Of a stretch of DNA of 27,425 bases, positions 6,561 to 13,789 are shown piece by piece (the stretch's first letter is position 1; each line of letters starts with the position of its first letter). The position numbers and the translations under genes were made by a program. This stretch comes from Bacteroidales bacterium (GTDB taxonomy: Bacteria; Bacteroidota; Bacteroidia; Bacteroidales; UBA932): the NCBI GenBank assembly GCA_017429885.1, contig JAFROA010000352.1, positions 1 to 27,425 on the forward strand, in the 5' to 3' direction. A model generated the notes under the pieces. That model was given only the letters and a program-made list of their open reading frames with translations, made no database searches and was not told the DNA's origin.

Positions 6561-7571
6561 ATGGAAAGGATGGATCAACTGATGGCTCTGATTGAGCGTT
6601 ATAAACAATTGGGTATTGATTCACAGCTAGACTATGAAAAGTTCTACCTGTACTCAATCATCACACACTCCACCGCGATCGAAGGATCGACGGTGACTGA
6701 GATTGAGAACCAGTTGCTTTTCGATGAAGGGATATCAGCAAAAGGGAAAACAATCGTTGAGCAAATGATGAACCTCGATCTTAAGCGAGCCTATGAAGCG
6801 AGCATCCGACTGGCGAAACATCACTCTGATATAACTATCGACGTTCTGAAAGATTTGTCGCGCTTGGTGATGCAGAATACCGGATCCACGTACAAGACGG
6901 CACTAGGCGACTTTTCTTCCGCCAATGGTGACCTCCGTCTGGTGAATGTGACCGCTGGCGTCGGTGGGAGATCCTACATGAGCTACCAGAAGGTCCCCGC
7001 TAAATTGCAAGAGTTCTGTGACTGGCTCAATAAGCAACGCAAATGTACAATGTCGTTGCAGGAACAATATAACCTGAGTTTTGAGGCACATTATCACCTG
7101 GTGACTATCCATCCCTGGGCAGATGGGAACGGCCGTATGGCGCGGCTCATCATGAATCATATCCAGTTCGAATTCGGACTGGTTCCGGCCAAGGTCCTCA
7201 AGGAAGATAAAGGCGATTATATCAATGCACTCATATCTACTCGGGATACGGATGACATCTCTCCTTTCCTGGAGTTTATGATCGAGGAAATGATCAAGAC
7301 CCTCTCTTCAGACATCGATACCTTCCTTAAGTCTATGAATGAAGGTGGGGAGATAATCCGAATTAGTGGGGAGAAAAAGCAGAAAAGTAGGGAGAAAATC
7401 CTCTCCCTTCTCGAGGAACATCCAGACTACTCAGCGCGAAAGTTGTCGGAAGTTATAGGGATAACGCAGAAAGCTGTCGAGAAGCACCTTTCCAAGCTGA
7501 AGGCTGAAGGGCTAATCAGGCGTGACGGCCCCGACAAAGGCGGGAAATGGGTTTCCCTTACAAATAAGTAG
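6561..7571 (+). CDS. Fic-domain protein with C-terminal winged helix
   Basis: A 336-residue cytoplasmic protein from the ATG at 6561 (a TTG at 6549 would add four residues). The Fic core has the active-site loop HPWADGNGRMAR with catalytic His184; Fic enzymes transfer AMP or a related group from a nucleotide to target hydroxyls. The N-terminal STAIEGS (37-43) matches the S/TxxxEG/N inhibitory-helix motif, so the enzyme is probably self-inhibited. Residues ~277-336 form a winged helix (SREKILSLLEEHPDYSARKL, then TQKAVEKHLSKLKAEGLIRR), suggesting DNA binding. The linker has three heptads, GGEIIRI, SGEKKQK and SREKILS (262-282), encoded by the 21-bp repeats also seen in the promoter. Autoregulation is my inference. 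It stands alone with no antitoxin gene beside it. Confidence 0.93.
   Translation: MERMDQLMALIERYKQLGIDSQLDYEKFYLYSIITHSTAIEGSTVTEIENQLLFDEGISAKGKTIVEQMMNLDLKRAYEASIRLAKHHSDITIDVLKDLSRLVMQNTGSTYKTALGDFSSANGDLRLVNVTAGVGGRSYMSYQKVPAKLQEFCDWLNKQRKCTMSLQEQYNLSFEAHYHLVTIHPWADGNGRMARLIMNHIQFEFGLVPAKVLKEDKGDYINALISTRDTDDISPFLEFMIEEMIKTLSSDIDTFLKSMNEGGEIIRISGEKKQKSREKILSLLEEHPDYSARKLSEVIGITQKAVEKHLSKLKAEGLIRRDGPDKGGKWVSLTNK
7344..7398 (+). repeat. Three 21-bp-spaced copies of the Fic promoter repeat inside the gene
   Basis: GGTGGGGAGATAA (7344), AGTGGGGAGAAAAA (7365) and AGTAGGGAGAAAA (7386-7398) begin 21 bp apart, which is seven codons. They encode the linker heptads between the Fic core and the winged helix. 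Copies two and three match the two promoter copies (6515 and 6494 respectively) almost base for base. Confidence 0.7.
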
Positions 7572-7632
7572 CGATTATAAAAGTGAAAGATTTCTGAAGA
7601 CTAAGAAAATCCGACTCGAATAGAAAGGCAAG

Positions 7633-7666
7633 TTTGCACAAAGGCCGTAAAGAATTAGTATATTTG
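7633..7666 (+). promoter_or_regulatory. Promoter of the small Cys-containing protein gene
   Basis: TTTG at 7633-7636 and TATATTTG at 7659-7666, 22 bp apart, form a near-canonical Bacteroidota promoter. The start site would be near 7672, about 23 nt before the ATG at 7695. Confidence 0.7.
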
Positions 7667-7694
7667 AAATAATAACATTCAACATATCTCCAAC

Positions 7695-7883
7695 ATGGCA
7701 CAATACCCCTGCGAGAACTGCAAGCTCCGCGCCCACCACGACAGGAATCCCAAATCGCCGCTCGGTCGCCTCTGGCGCTGGCATATAGGCTTCTGCCCTG
7801 GCTGGAAAGCCTATTTCACCAACCAGGACGAACAGACCAAGGCGGAACTGAGGGTACGGTACAATTTCAAGAAGTACCAGTAG
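7695..7883 (+). CDS. Small conserved-type protein with Cys pair, unknown function
   Basis: A 62-residue basic soluble protein beginning MAQYPCENCKLRAHHDRNPK and continuing SPLGRLWRWHIGFCPGWKAY. Cys6, Cys9 and a third Cys in GFCPGWK, with the dense Trp/His/Arg core, suggest a small metal-binding or nucleic-acid-binding fold. I recall similar short proteins with NCKLR and GRLWRWHIGFCPGWK segments in gut Bacteroidota, but no function. It has its own promoter and no signal peptide. It stands between the Fic gene and the convergent methyltransferase gene and is not obviously in an operon. Confidence 0.8.
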   Translation: MAQYPCENCKLRAHHDRNPKSPLGRLWRWHIGFCPGWKAYFTNQDEQTKAELRVRYNFKKYQ

Positions 7884-7965
7884 GCACGACACCCTGATGA
7901 ACGGGGTGACATGAGAATAAGTTAAACCCTCTTCCGGATGCGATAAAAGGACGCGGCTGCCTCGC

Positions 7966-8640
7966 TCAATCCTGGCGCGGTTCTTTCGTCGCCATGAAAT
8001 ACACGACCGACCCTTCCTTGTGGTACTCGTCAAGCCGGTATCCTCCCTCCAGCCTCGCCTTCAGTGAATCGAAGGTCTCGAACGGCGGGGTGAACCAGCC
8101 CTTGCGGGACAGGATCCGGTCCATCAGCCAATCGGTCCGGCGGGATTCGCCCCGGATGCAGAAGCAGCCGACCAGGCGGCCTCCGGCTTTCAGTACCCGG
8201 TTCACTTCGGAATAGGCCTTCTCCTTATCCGGGAACGCGTGGAAACCATTCATAGTGAGAACCATGTCGAAGGATTCGTCTTCGAAAAGGAGCGCCCCAA
8301 CGTCACCTTGTACCAGGCAGCAGTTCCCTATCCCCTCTTTGCGGAAACGATCTCGTGCCTGGTCCAGCATGTCGTTGCTGTAGTCCACGCAGACAATGTC
8401 AGCCCGGTTCATGCGTGCGTACTTCGCCACGGTGAAGACGCCTGTACCGACTGGCACGTCCAGCATCTTGCCGGAGAAGTCGTCGGGAATATAAGATAGC
8501 ACGGTCCGGGCGATCTCGTTGTCATCCACTCCGCCCCAGAAGATGTCCATGTACAGGCGGCTCCACCAGGTGGACCTTGTCAGGGCATCATCATAAATAT
8601 TCCGGGTCAGCCGGTAGGATTTCTGGATCTTGTCGCTCAT
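7966..8640 (-). CDS. Class I SAM-dependent methyltransferase
   Basis: A 224-residue protein from the ATG at 8640 (reading upstream would need a TTG). The Rossmann-fold signature is clear: motif I MLDVPVGTGVFT (about residues 59-70), the acidic end of strand 2 in VCVDYSNDML, and the FDMVLTMNGFHAFPDK strand-4 region followed by VNRVLKAGGRLVG. The pattern fits UbiE/Methyltransf_11-type enzymes acting on small molecules or lipids; the substrate is not readable. The N-terminal segment with YDDALTRSTWWSRLYMDIFW is typical for that group. It appears monocistronic, with a TATATTCG -7 element and a perfect inverted repeat upstream. Confidence 0.9.
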   Translation of the reverse strand: MSDKIQKSYRLTRNIYDDALTRSTWWSRLYMDIFWGGVDDNEIARTVLSYIPDDFSGKMLDVPVGTGVFTVAKYARMNRADIVCVDYSNDMLDQARDRFRKEGIGNCCLVQGDVGALLFEDESFDMVLTMNGFHAFPDKEKAYSEVNRVLKAGGRLVGCFCIRGESRRTDWLMDRILSRKGWFTPPFETFDSLKARLEGGYRLDEYHKEGSVVYFMATKEPRQD

Positions 8641-8661
8641 AATCAATCATTCTTTCAGACG

Positions 8662-8695
8662 CGAATATAAAGAGAATCCTTCGCAACCCGGTTGC
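8662..8695 (-). promoter_or_regulatory. Methyltransferase promoter with GCAAC-N3-GTTGC inverted repeat
   Basis: The minus-strand -7 element TATATTCG is at 8669-8662, 22 nt upstream of the ATG. Thirteen bases further upstream, 8683-8695 reads GCAACCCGGTTGC, a perfect 5-bp inverted repeat with a 3-bp centre. It occupies the -33 position where a TTTG would be expected, so it could be an operator for a dimeric regulator. Confidence 0.5.
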
Positions 8696-8799
8696 ATAGA
8701 CGACAATAGCCGGCCGCGCGGGGTAAACCAACGATTTCCCCTCGGCGGTTGAAGCGGTGAGAACAAAGTGCTCGGACGCTAACTATCTAATCAATAATG

Positions 8800-9237
8800 C
8801 TAGAGAAGTGCCTTCAGGATTGTGCCGTCCGGAAGGATTCGAAGCGTCTTTTCCTTTTCGGAGTATTCTTTATCGTACTCGACGATGTAATATTCCTGGA
8901 CCCCTTCTGCCTTCTCACAATATTCGACATCGTCGATATCCCAGTCCGAGTACTCACGCGCGGCGGCAAGCACCGCGTCAGGCACCTCTGATAGAAGTAT
9001 ACTCGTTCTGGTCTGGATCCAATTCCCTCCTCGGGAGAACCAGGCGTCTTTCTCGTGTTCGTCGTGGATGAATTCCACTTTGTAAACACTCAGTTCTTTT
9101 TCCCATTCAACCCGGGTACTCCCAGGGAACATGGTCTCGAACGTGTCTTGAACTTTATTCGGGGCTTTATGGACATCATCGCAGGATATGGCTAAGGCAA
9201 GAGTCAACAACAATGGAGTAATCAGTATCTTTTTCAT
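8800..9237 (-). CDS. PepSY-like-domain lipoprotein
   Basis: A 145-residue lipoprotein: the signal peptide ends in LALAISC with Cys19 as the lipidation site, followed at once by DD, the kind of acidic start linked to surface export in Bacteroidota. The mature part contains TFETMFPGSTRVEWEKE, YKVEFIHDEHEKDAWFSRGG and ILPDGTIL, matching PepSY-like proteins (PF11396 type), in which repeats of a beta-alpha-beta unit read 'F.k.fPga..v.We......Y.v.F..nG.e..v.fd..G'. These proteins are periplasmic or surface-attached and may bind or inhibit proteases; the role here is unknown. It lies 51 nt downstream of the outer-membrane barrel gene on the same strand. Confidence 0.85.
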   Translation of the reverse strand: MKKILITPLLLTLALAISCDDVHKAPNKVQDTFETMFPGSTRVEWEKELSVYKVEFIHDEHEKDAWFSRGGNWIQTRTSILLSEVPDAVLAAAREYSDWDIDDVEYCEKAEGVQEYYIVEYDKEYSEKEKTLRILPDGTILKALL

Positions 9238-9288
9238 TTCAGCGAATTATTATTGAATGATTGGAATAAGGAATAACAGAACCGCCCG

Positions 9289-10047
9289 TCAATTAATCAA
9301 CCAGGCTATTCCGAAAGTGATCAGGCAATACTGGCCAAGATTCCGAAGGTCAAGGTCGGCGGCGATGTCGGCCTGGACACGGCGAGACAACAGCCAGGTA
9401 AACCCGAATTCAGTCAAGTATTGGTCGTTCTCTACAGGATGGAAGTAGTTGTAGGTTTCGGCAAAAGTACCTATTCTTTCCGATAAGTCGTAATACACGC
9501 CCAGACCGAGAAGGGTTGTCGGCGTCGCGGTCTCTCCGTCCCATTCCGCGCCCACGTTATAACCTAAACTCAGCCTGTCGTTCAAGGGATTCTCAAACAG
9601 GAGGTGGAATGACGGCGCCAGATGGGCGGGCAGCAGTACTTTCATCCCCATATGTGGGGTTCTCATCTCTGTCAGGAAGGCTATGGATGGAATGATCCCG
9701 GATCCCTCGTGAAGATTTGTCTTCAACCCGACGCTGATAGGCGCGACGTCAAAACCGGGCTTCATGGATTTCCCGATGTTTGAGAGCAGGAAATCTGTCC
9801 CTACGCGCAATTCGGCCCGTTCAAAGAGACCGAATCTCAGCAGGCTGCTGTTCAAGGTAATCGTATAGGGAGCGTCGCTGTCCGATTCAACGCCCATCCC
9901 GGTCTCCCATTGCAGTTTGAAGCGAGGCATGATATCCGTTCCCGTAAGGGCGCCGGGCCGGTCCGCTGAGATTACTGGCAGATCATCTTGGGCTAGACAA
10001 ATACCATAAGAGAGCGACAGAACTATGATTATGAATATTATTCTCAT
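9289..10047 (-). CDS. Outer-membrane beta-barrel protein (MetA_deg/transporter-like)
   Basis: A 252-residue secreted protein with signal peptide MRIIFIIIVLSLSYGICLAQ. The mature N-terminus contains ISADRPGALTGTDIMPRFKL, and the remainder is alternating strands such as KLQWETGMGVESD, AELRVGTDFLL and YNVGAEWDG. This resembles the 'putative MetA-pathway of phenol degradation' outer-membrane family (PF13557), which in Bacteroidota often carries the DRP...T...ETG start. The name gives no real function: these are small barrels possibly acting as channels. It ends with an aromatic/aliphatic strand before the stop. Likely co-transcribed with the PepSY-like gene. Confidence 0.8.
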   Translation of the reverse strand: MRIIFIIIVLSLSYGICLAQDDLPVISADRPGALTGTDIMPRFKLQWETGMGVESDSDAPYTITLNSSLLRFGLFERAELRVGTDFLLSNIGKSMKPGFDVAPISVGLKTNLHEGSGIIPSIAFLTEMRTPHMGMKVLLPAHLAPSFHLLFENPLNDRLSLGYNVGAEWDGETATPTTLLGLGVYYDLSERIGTFAETYNYFHPVENDQYLTEFGFTWLLSRRVQADIAADLDLRNLGQYCLITFGIAWLIN

Positions 10048-10120
10048 TTAAAAAGCGGATGGTTTGTGATATCAGGAATACACCGATCCACGCTGGCGGC
10101 GTGAGCGGAATATCCCCCTC

Positions 10121-10402
10121 CTACAGCCTCAGGCTGCAGGACACAAGCCACTGCCTTTCAATACTTCCGCAGATAAACAATTGAGGAGGTTCGTGTTTAG
10201 CGACACTGTGTCTTGGGTAAACACGACGGGAAGGGGCGGGAACTCGTTTCAGGTTTCGGGCGTAAGACGTGACGATCGACTCTTCTTCGGTGTCCAGCAC
10301 TTCTTCCAAGATGACATCCGTGGCGTCATAAACGGTAACCGCTGGCACATAGTCCGGCAGGATCGCTATTAGGAGCGCTATGACGAATGTGACTACTCTC
10401 AT
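10121..10402 (-). CDS. Small secreted hypothetical protein
   Basis: From the ATG at 10402 (an alternative is at 10417), 93 residues start MRVVTFVIALLIAILPDYVP, a convincing signal peptide. The mature region has an acidic stretch (LEEVLDTEEESIV) and then a basic, proline-containing segment (APSRRVYPRHSVAK). No family recognised. The stop codon is embedded in a 19-bp near-palindrome (10121-10139). Moderately confident that it is real: it fills the gap between same-strand genes and has a plausible signal, but composition of the C-terminal half is odd. Confidence 0.5.
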   Translation of the reverse strand: MRVVTFVIALLIAILPDYVPAVTVYDATDVILEEVLDTEEESIVTSYARNLKRVPAPSRRVYPRHSVAKHEPPQLFICGSIERQWLVSCSLRL

Positions 10403-10516
10403 ATCGCGAATGTACAAAAATCTGGCGTTCTAAGGCATGTTTTTTTTGCGCATTAGCTGAAGAATACCGGATCACTCTTATGGCAAGACCGGGGAGTGAG
10501 GATAATCGCGATCACT

Positions 10517-11386
10517 TTACTTCGCCAAGAATTCCGACGGGGTGGATCCTGTGACCTTCTTGAATAGGCGGCTGAAATGGTGGGGATAGTCAAAACCAAG
10601 CAAATCAGCCACTTCCCCTACACTCAGCCCTTTCATCAGGAGGTTCTTGGCCTGGTCAATCACGAAACTGTGAATATAGCCGATGGCTGTGCCGCCTGTC
10701 GCATGGTGGATCATATCGCCGAAATAGCGGGCGGAATAGGCCAGCTCAGAGGCGCAATAAGCGACAGTCGGAAGACCCTTCTCGTGCTGCGAGCCCTTGG
10801 AGAAATAGTCTATCAAAAGGCGGTGGAAACGTTTGAGAATATCGCTCTCGCCGCTTTCTTTCCGCATGAGCTGGCGCAGGTAGATCCGCTGGCAGTATTC
10901 CAGGATCAGCCCAAGATAAGCTCTCAGGATGCCAGTGAACGCGGCAGAGTCCGGATTCTCCCGCATCTCCTTCCTCATGGTAGCCAGAAGAAGGGATATC
11001 CGTTCGAATTCAGCGTCCTCCATCCTGAGCCAGTCTGTGTCGAAATAGGAGAAAAACGGGTATTCTTTGTTGTATAGTTCCGGTGACCAGAGCAGGGCCC
11101 AACCATTAATGAAGATAGGGGTGCCATTGTCCTCTGCTCCACCAATCTGTCCCGGTGCCACCGCGACGATGGACCTGTCGCCCACGATGATGGATTTTGT
11201 GCCATAAGACAAATACTTAGGGAATTGCTGCTGAATGAAAAGACCGTAAACTCCATAGTTGTTCAGACTGCTCCGGAAGGGAGAGACCTCGTCATAGCTG
11301 ATCAGCGCCAGCTGGGGATGCAGGATGGGAGCGCCAACATACTCAGCATACACATTGGGATTATCGACCTTCAGAATCTTCTTCAT
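10517..11386 (-). CDS. AraC-family transcriptional regulator
   Basis: A 289-residue regulator. The C-terminal ~100 residues hold the double-HTH AraC domain: ELAYSARYFGDMIHHATGGT, IGYIHSFVIDQAKNLL, then LSVGEVADLLGFDYPHHFSR LFKKVTGSTPSEF, matching the family signature. The N-terminal ~170 residues are a cupin-like sensor region typical of Bacteroidota AraC proteins. It is transcribed divergently from the hydrolase/DUF362 operon at 11478, with only 91 bp between the starts, the usual arrangement for an AraC activator and its target. Ligand unknown. Confidence 0.93.
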   Translation of the reverse strand: MKKILKVDNPNVYAEYVGAPILHPQLALISYDEVSPFRSSLNNYGVYGLFIQQQFPKYLSYGTKSIIVGDRSIVAVAPGQIGGAEDNGTPIFINGWALLWSPELYNKEYPFFSYFDTDWLRMEDAEFERISLLLATMRKEMRENPDSAAFTGILRAYLGLILEYCQRIYLRQLMRKESGESDILKRFHRLLIDYFSKGSQHEKGLPTVAYCASELAYSARYFGDMIHHATGGTAIGYIHSFVIDQAKNLLMKGLSVGEVADLLGFDYPHHFSRLFKKVTGSTPSEFLAK

Positions 11387-11393
11387 AACCCTA

Positions 11394-11401
11394 CAAAAAT
11401 A
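11394..11401 (-). promoter_or_regulatory. -7 element of the AraC gene
   Basis: Minus-strand TATTTTTG matches TAnnTTTG, 7 nt upstream of the ATG at 11386. This implies an almost leaderless transcript. A TTTCG about 18 bp upstream could serve as the -33 element. Confidence 0.5.
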
Positions 11402-11465
11402 GCAAAATCTGCGAAATTGGTATAAAGTCCGCTAATATCGACAAAAAAAGTCGCAGAGTTCGCCG

Positions 11466-11473
11466 TACCTTCG
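11466..11473 (+). promoter_or_regulatory. Variant -7 element of the hydrolase operon
   Basis: TACCTTCG fits TAnnTTCG and ends 4 nt before the ATG at 11478, so the transcript would be leaderless or nearly so. No TTTG is seen at -33, which fits dependence on an activator such as the divergent AraC protein. Confidence 0.45.
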
Positions 11474-11477
11474 CGTC

Positions 11478-12518
11478 ATGAAAAAGATACTCATCGCCCT
11501 TGCGGGTATCGCCCTGCTGGCATCCTGCCGCGACAACAAAAACACAAACGATATGAACCTCACACAGGAATGGGACAAAACGTTCCCGAAATCCGACTTG
11601 GTGGAGCACTCCAAGGTCACGTTCCACAACCACTACGGCATCACGCTGGTGGCCGATATGTATGTACCCAAAGGCGCTGAAGGAAAACTGCCTGCCATTG
11701 CGGTCTCCGGTCCCTTCGGTGCCGTGAAGGAGCAGACCAGCGGCATCTATGCCCAGCACATGGCCGAGCGGGGCTTCCTTGCCGTCGCTTTTGACCCGTC
11801 CTTCACCGGCGAGAGCGGGGGAGAGCCCCGCCGGACGGCTTCTCCGGATATCAATACGGAAGACTTCCTGGCTGCTGTGGATTTCCTCTCCAACCTGGAG
11901 AATGTCGATCCGGAACGCATCGGCATCATCGGCATCTGCGGCTTCGGTGGCATGGCCATCAATGCGGCGGCGCTTGATCCGCGAATCAAAGCTACGGTCA
12001 CTTCCACCATGTACGATATGTCCCGCGTAGCGCGTGAGGGCTATTTCGGAAGCGCCGACAGCGAGGAGGCCCGCGACGCGCAGCGTCAGGCCTGGGCCGC
12101 CCAGCGCACGGAAGAGTACCGTACCGGCGACTATAAGCGTGCAGGCGGTGTAGTGGACCCGCTCCCGGACGATGCACCCTGGTTTGTCAAGGATTATCAT
12201 GACTACTATAAGACCCCGCGCGGCTACCATCCCCGCAGCGGTAACTCCACCGACGGCTGGAACATCACCGGCACCATGTCCTTCCTGAACCAGCCCCTGC
12301 TGGATATGGCCGGAGAGATCAAGACGCCTGTTCTCCTGATCCATGGCGAGAAAGCCCACAGCCGTTATTTCAGCGAGGGTGCCTTTGCAAAGCTGAAGGG
12401 CGACAATAAGGAACTGATGATCATCCCCGGCGCCACCCATGTGGACCTTTACGACGACGTGAAAGGCGTCATCCCCTATGACAAGATGGAATCCTTCTTC
12501 AAAGAGAACCTGAAATAA
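11478..12518 (+). CDS. Alpha/beta hydrolase lipoprotein with Cys nucleophile elbow
   Basis: A 346-residue lipoprotein (lipobox LLASC, Cys17) with an alpha/beta-hydrolase fold. The nucleophile elbow reads IGICGFGG with Cys154 where most hydrolases have Ser; dienelactone hydrolase uses Cys in the same place. His321 in PGATHVDLYDD is the likely catalytic His, and the acid may lie in LIHGEKAHSR (around 291). VSGPFGAVKEQ (77-86) probably forms the oxyanion loop. The family resembles YcjY/DLH-like proteins. It acts in the periplasm or at the outer membrane. First gene of an operon, 4 nt before the next hydrolase, which it resembles over its whole length, including the shared SFFKENLK end: a tandem duplication. 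Confidence 0.92.
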   Translation: MKKILIALAGIALLASCRDNKNTNDMNLTQEWDKTFPKSDLVEHSKVTFHNHYGITLVADMYVPKGAEGKLPAIAVSGPFGAVKEQTSGIYAQHMAERGFLAVAFDPSFTGESGGEPRRTASPDINTEDFLAAVDFLSNLENVDPERIGIIGICGFGGMAINAAALDPRIKATVTSTMYDMSRVAREGYFGSADSEEARDAQRQAWAAQRTEEYRTGDYKRAGGVVDPLPDDAPWFVKDYHDYYKTPRGYHPRSGNSTDGWNITGTMSFLNQPLLDMAGEIKTPVLLIHGEKAHSRYFSEGAFAKLKGDNKELMIIPGATHVDLYDDVKGVIPYDKMESFFKENLK

Positions 12519-12522
12519 AGTA

Positions 12523-13572
12523 ATGACCTATGAAACAATCATTGATCTTCTTTACCGCATCGCCATGCTTGCATCCGCTTGTGGCAGCAATGCCCAGACC
12601 GACCTTACCCGTGCCATCCGGGTTACCCCTCAGGAAGAGCATTATATCTTCCAGCTCAGTGACAACGTGGTCCGTACCCACGTCTATTACGATACCCGCT
12701 TCGGCATCGAGATCGCTGGAGACCTTTACGTGTCAAAAGACCTTGACCAGGGCAAGAAATATCCTGCCATCGTAGTGGGGCCTCCCTTCGGAGGAGTGAA
12801 GGAGCAGGGACCAGGTGTCTATGCCAACGAGCTGGCTCAAAGAGGGTTTGTGGTACTAACCTTCGATCCCGCCTATCACGGTTACAGCGGAGGCTCACCC
12901 CGTTACACTACTTCCACCTTCCTGTATGCCGAGGATTTCTGCGCCGGCGTTGATTTCCTGGGAACTCTCCCTTACGTGGACCGGGAGGAAATCGGCTCCA
13001 TCGGCATCTGCGGCAGCGGCGGCTTTTCCATCGCCGCAGCCTCAATGGACACCCGTATCAAGGCCGTGGTGACATCGGCCATGTACGATATCTCCGGCAT
13101 GAGCGGAATGAAGGGGGAGATGCGGAACCGGATGTTGGAAGGCGCTGCCCAGCAGCGCTGGGCTTACGTGGATTCCGGAGAGCCCACCGTTCAGTATGCC
13201 TACCCCGAAGCTCCGCTGGACGAGGTCCCTGACAACATCCAGGGCCTGAACCGGGAGTGGTGGACCTTCTACGCAACACACCGAGGCTGGCATCCCAACG
13301 CCCGGAGCAATTCCAACTCCATCTCCCAGGCCGATATGATGACCTTCCCGGGCACCCATCATATTGACGACATCTCGCCGCGCCCCATCCTTTTCATCAC
13401 CGGAGACATCGCCCACTCCCGCGGAATGAGCGAGGAAGCCTATGGCCGAGCCGCCGAACCCAAGGAACTTTTTGTTGCCGAAGGCGGCGTGATGCACATC
13501 GACCTGTACGATGACGTCACCAAGATTCCTTTCGACAAGATTGAATCCTTCTTCAAGGAGAACCTGAAATAA
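12523..13572 (+). CDS. Second alpha/beta hydrolase; signal peptide apparently frameshifted
   Basis: A paralogue of the preceding gene with GICGSGG (Cys163), GPPFGGVKEQ and EGGVMHIDLYDD. The frame used by the enzyme opens at ATG 12523 as MTYETIIDLLYRIAMLASAC, which has a lipobox (LASAC, Cys20) but an acidic, poor n-region. The +1 frame from ATG 12530 reads MKQSLIFFTAS, a typical signal-peptide start, and then becomes nonsense. One extra base near 12558-12561 would join MKQSLIFFTA to IAMLASACGSNAQ, giving a normal lipoprotein. I infer a single-base deletion (or sequencing error). As written, the protein is likely mislocalised or translated from ATG 12565. The rest of the enzyme is intact. Confidence 0.85.
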   Translation: MTYETIIDLLYRIAMLASACGSNAQTDLTRAIRVTPQEEHYIFQLSDNVVRTHVYYDTRFGIEIAGDLYVSKDLDQGKKYPAIVVGPPFGGVKEQGPGVYANELAQRGFVVLTFDPAYHGYSGGSPRYTTSTFLYAEDFCAGVDFLGTLPYVDREEIGSIGICGSGGFSIAAASMDTRIKAVVTSAMYDISGMSGMKGEMRNRMLEGAAQQRWAYVDSGEPTVQYAYPEAPLDEVPDNIQGLNREWWTFYATHRGWHPNARSNSNSISQADMMTFPGTHHIDDISPRPILFITGDIAHSRGMSEEAYGRAAEPKELFVAEGGVMHIDLYDDVTKIPFDKIESFFKENLK

Positions 13573-13573
13573 G

Positions 13574-13789
13574 ATGCGGAGAATCATTACCTTTGCGGTA
13601 GTACTATTGACTATGGCAACAGCATTTGGACAGACGCTCTCGGAGCGTCAGAAGGGTCTCGCGGCACATAGGATGGGTGCCGCGGCGGGTAGCTGGATGC
13701 ATCACCTGACCACCCATAAGATCATGTCCCAGGACAACTCCAACGAATGGCTGGAGCCCGTTACGGACGAGCAATACAGCAATTTATAA
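13574..13789 (+). CDS. Short secreted protein, probably a truncated gene
   Basis: A 71-residue frame: signal peptide MRRIITFAVVLLTMATAFGQ, then TLSERQKGLAAHRMGAAAGS and a tail with EWLEPVTDEQYSNL. The TLSERQKGLA start after the signal resembles secreted carboxymuconolactone-decarboxylase-like proteins, which are much longer; the tail looks like the C-terminus of another or the same protein. I suspect an internal deletion that stayed in frame. It sits 1 nt after the hydrolase stop, and its TAA overlaps the next ATG (TAATG), so it is translationally coupled within the operon. A genuine short protein cannot be excluded. Confidence 0.55.
   Translation: MRRIITFAVVLLTMATAFGQTLSERQKGLAAHRMGAAAGSWMHHLTTHKIMSQDNSNEWLEPVTDEQYSNL

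Noticed and set aside
7890..7908. Hairpin CACCC...GGGTG after the small Cys-containing gene
   Set aside because: Only a 5-bp stem with a 9-nt loop and no T run; too weak to call a terminator.
7575..8033. A 152-codon minus-strand frame crossing the small Cys-containing gene
   Set aside because: It overlaps two better-supported genes, crosses the promoter at 7633-7666, and shows no domain.
11391..12440. A 349-codon open frame antisense to the first hydrolase
   Set aside because: It lies entirely opposite a well-identified gene in GC-rich sequence, has no motifs, and its composition is that of a codon shadow.
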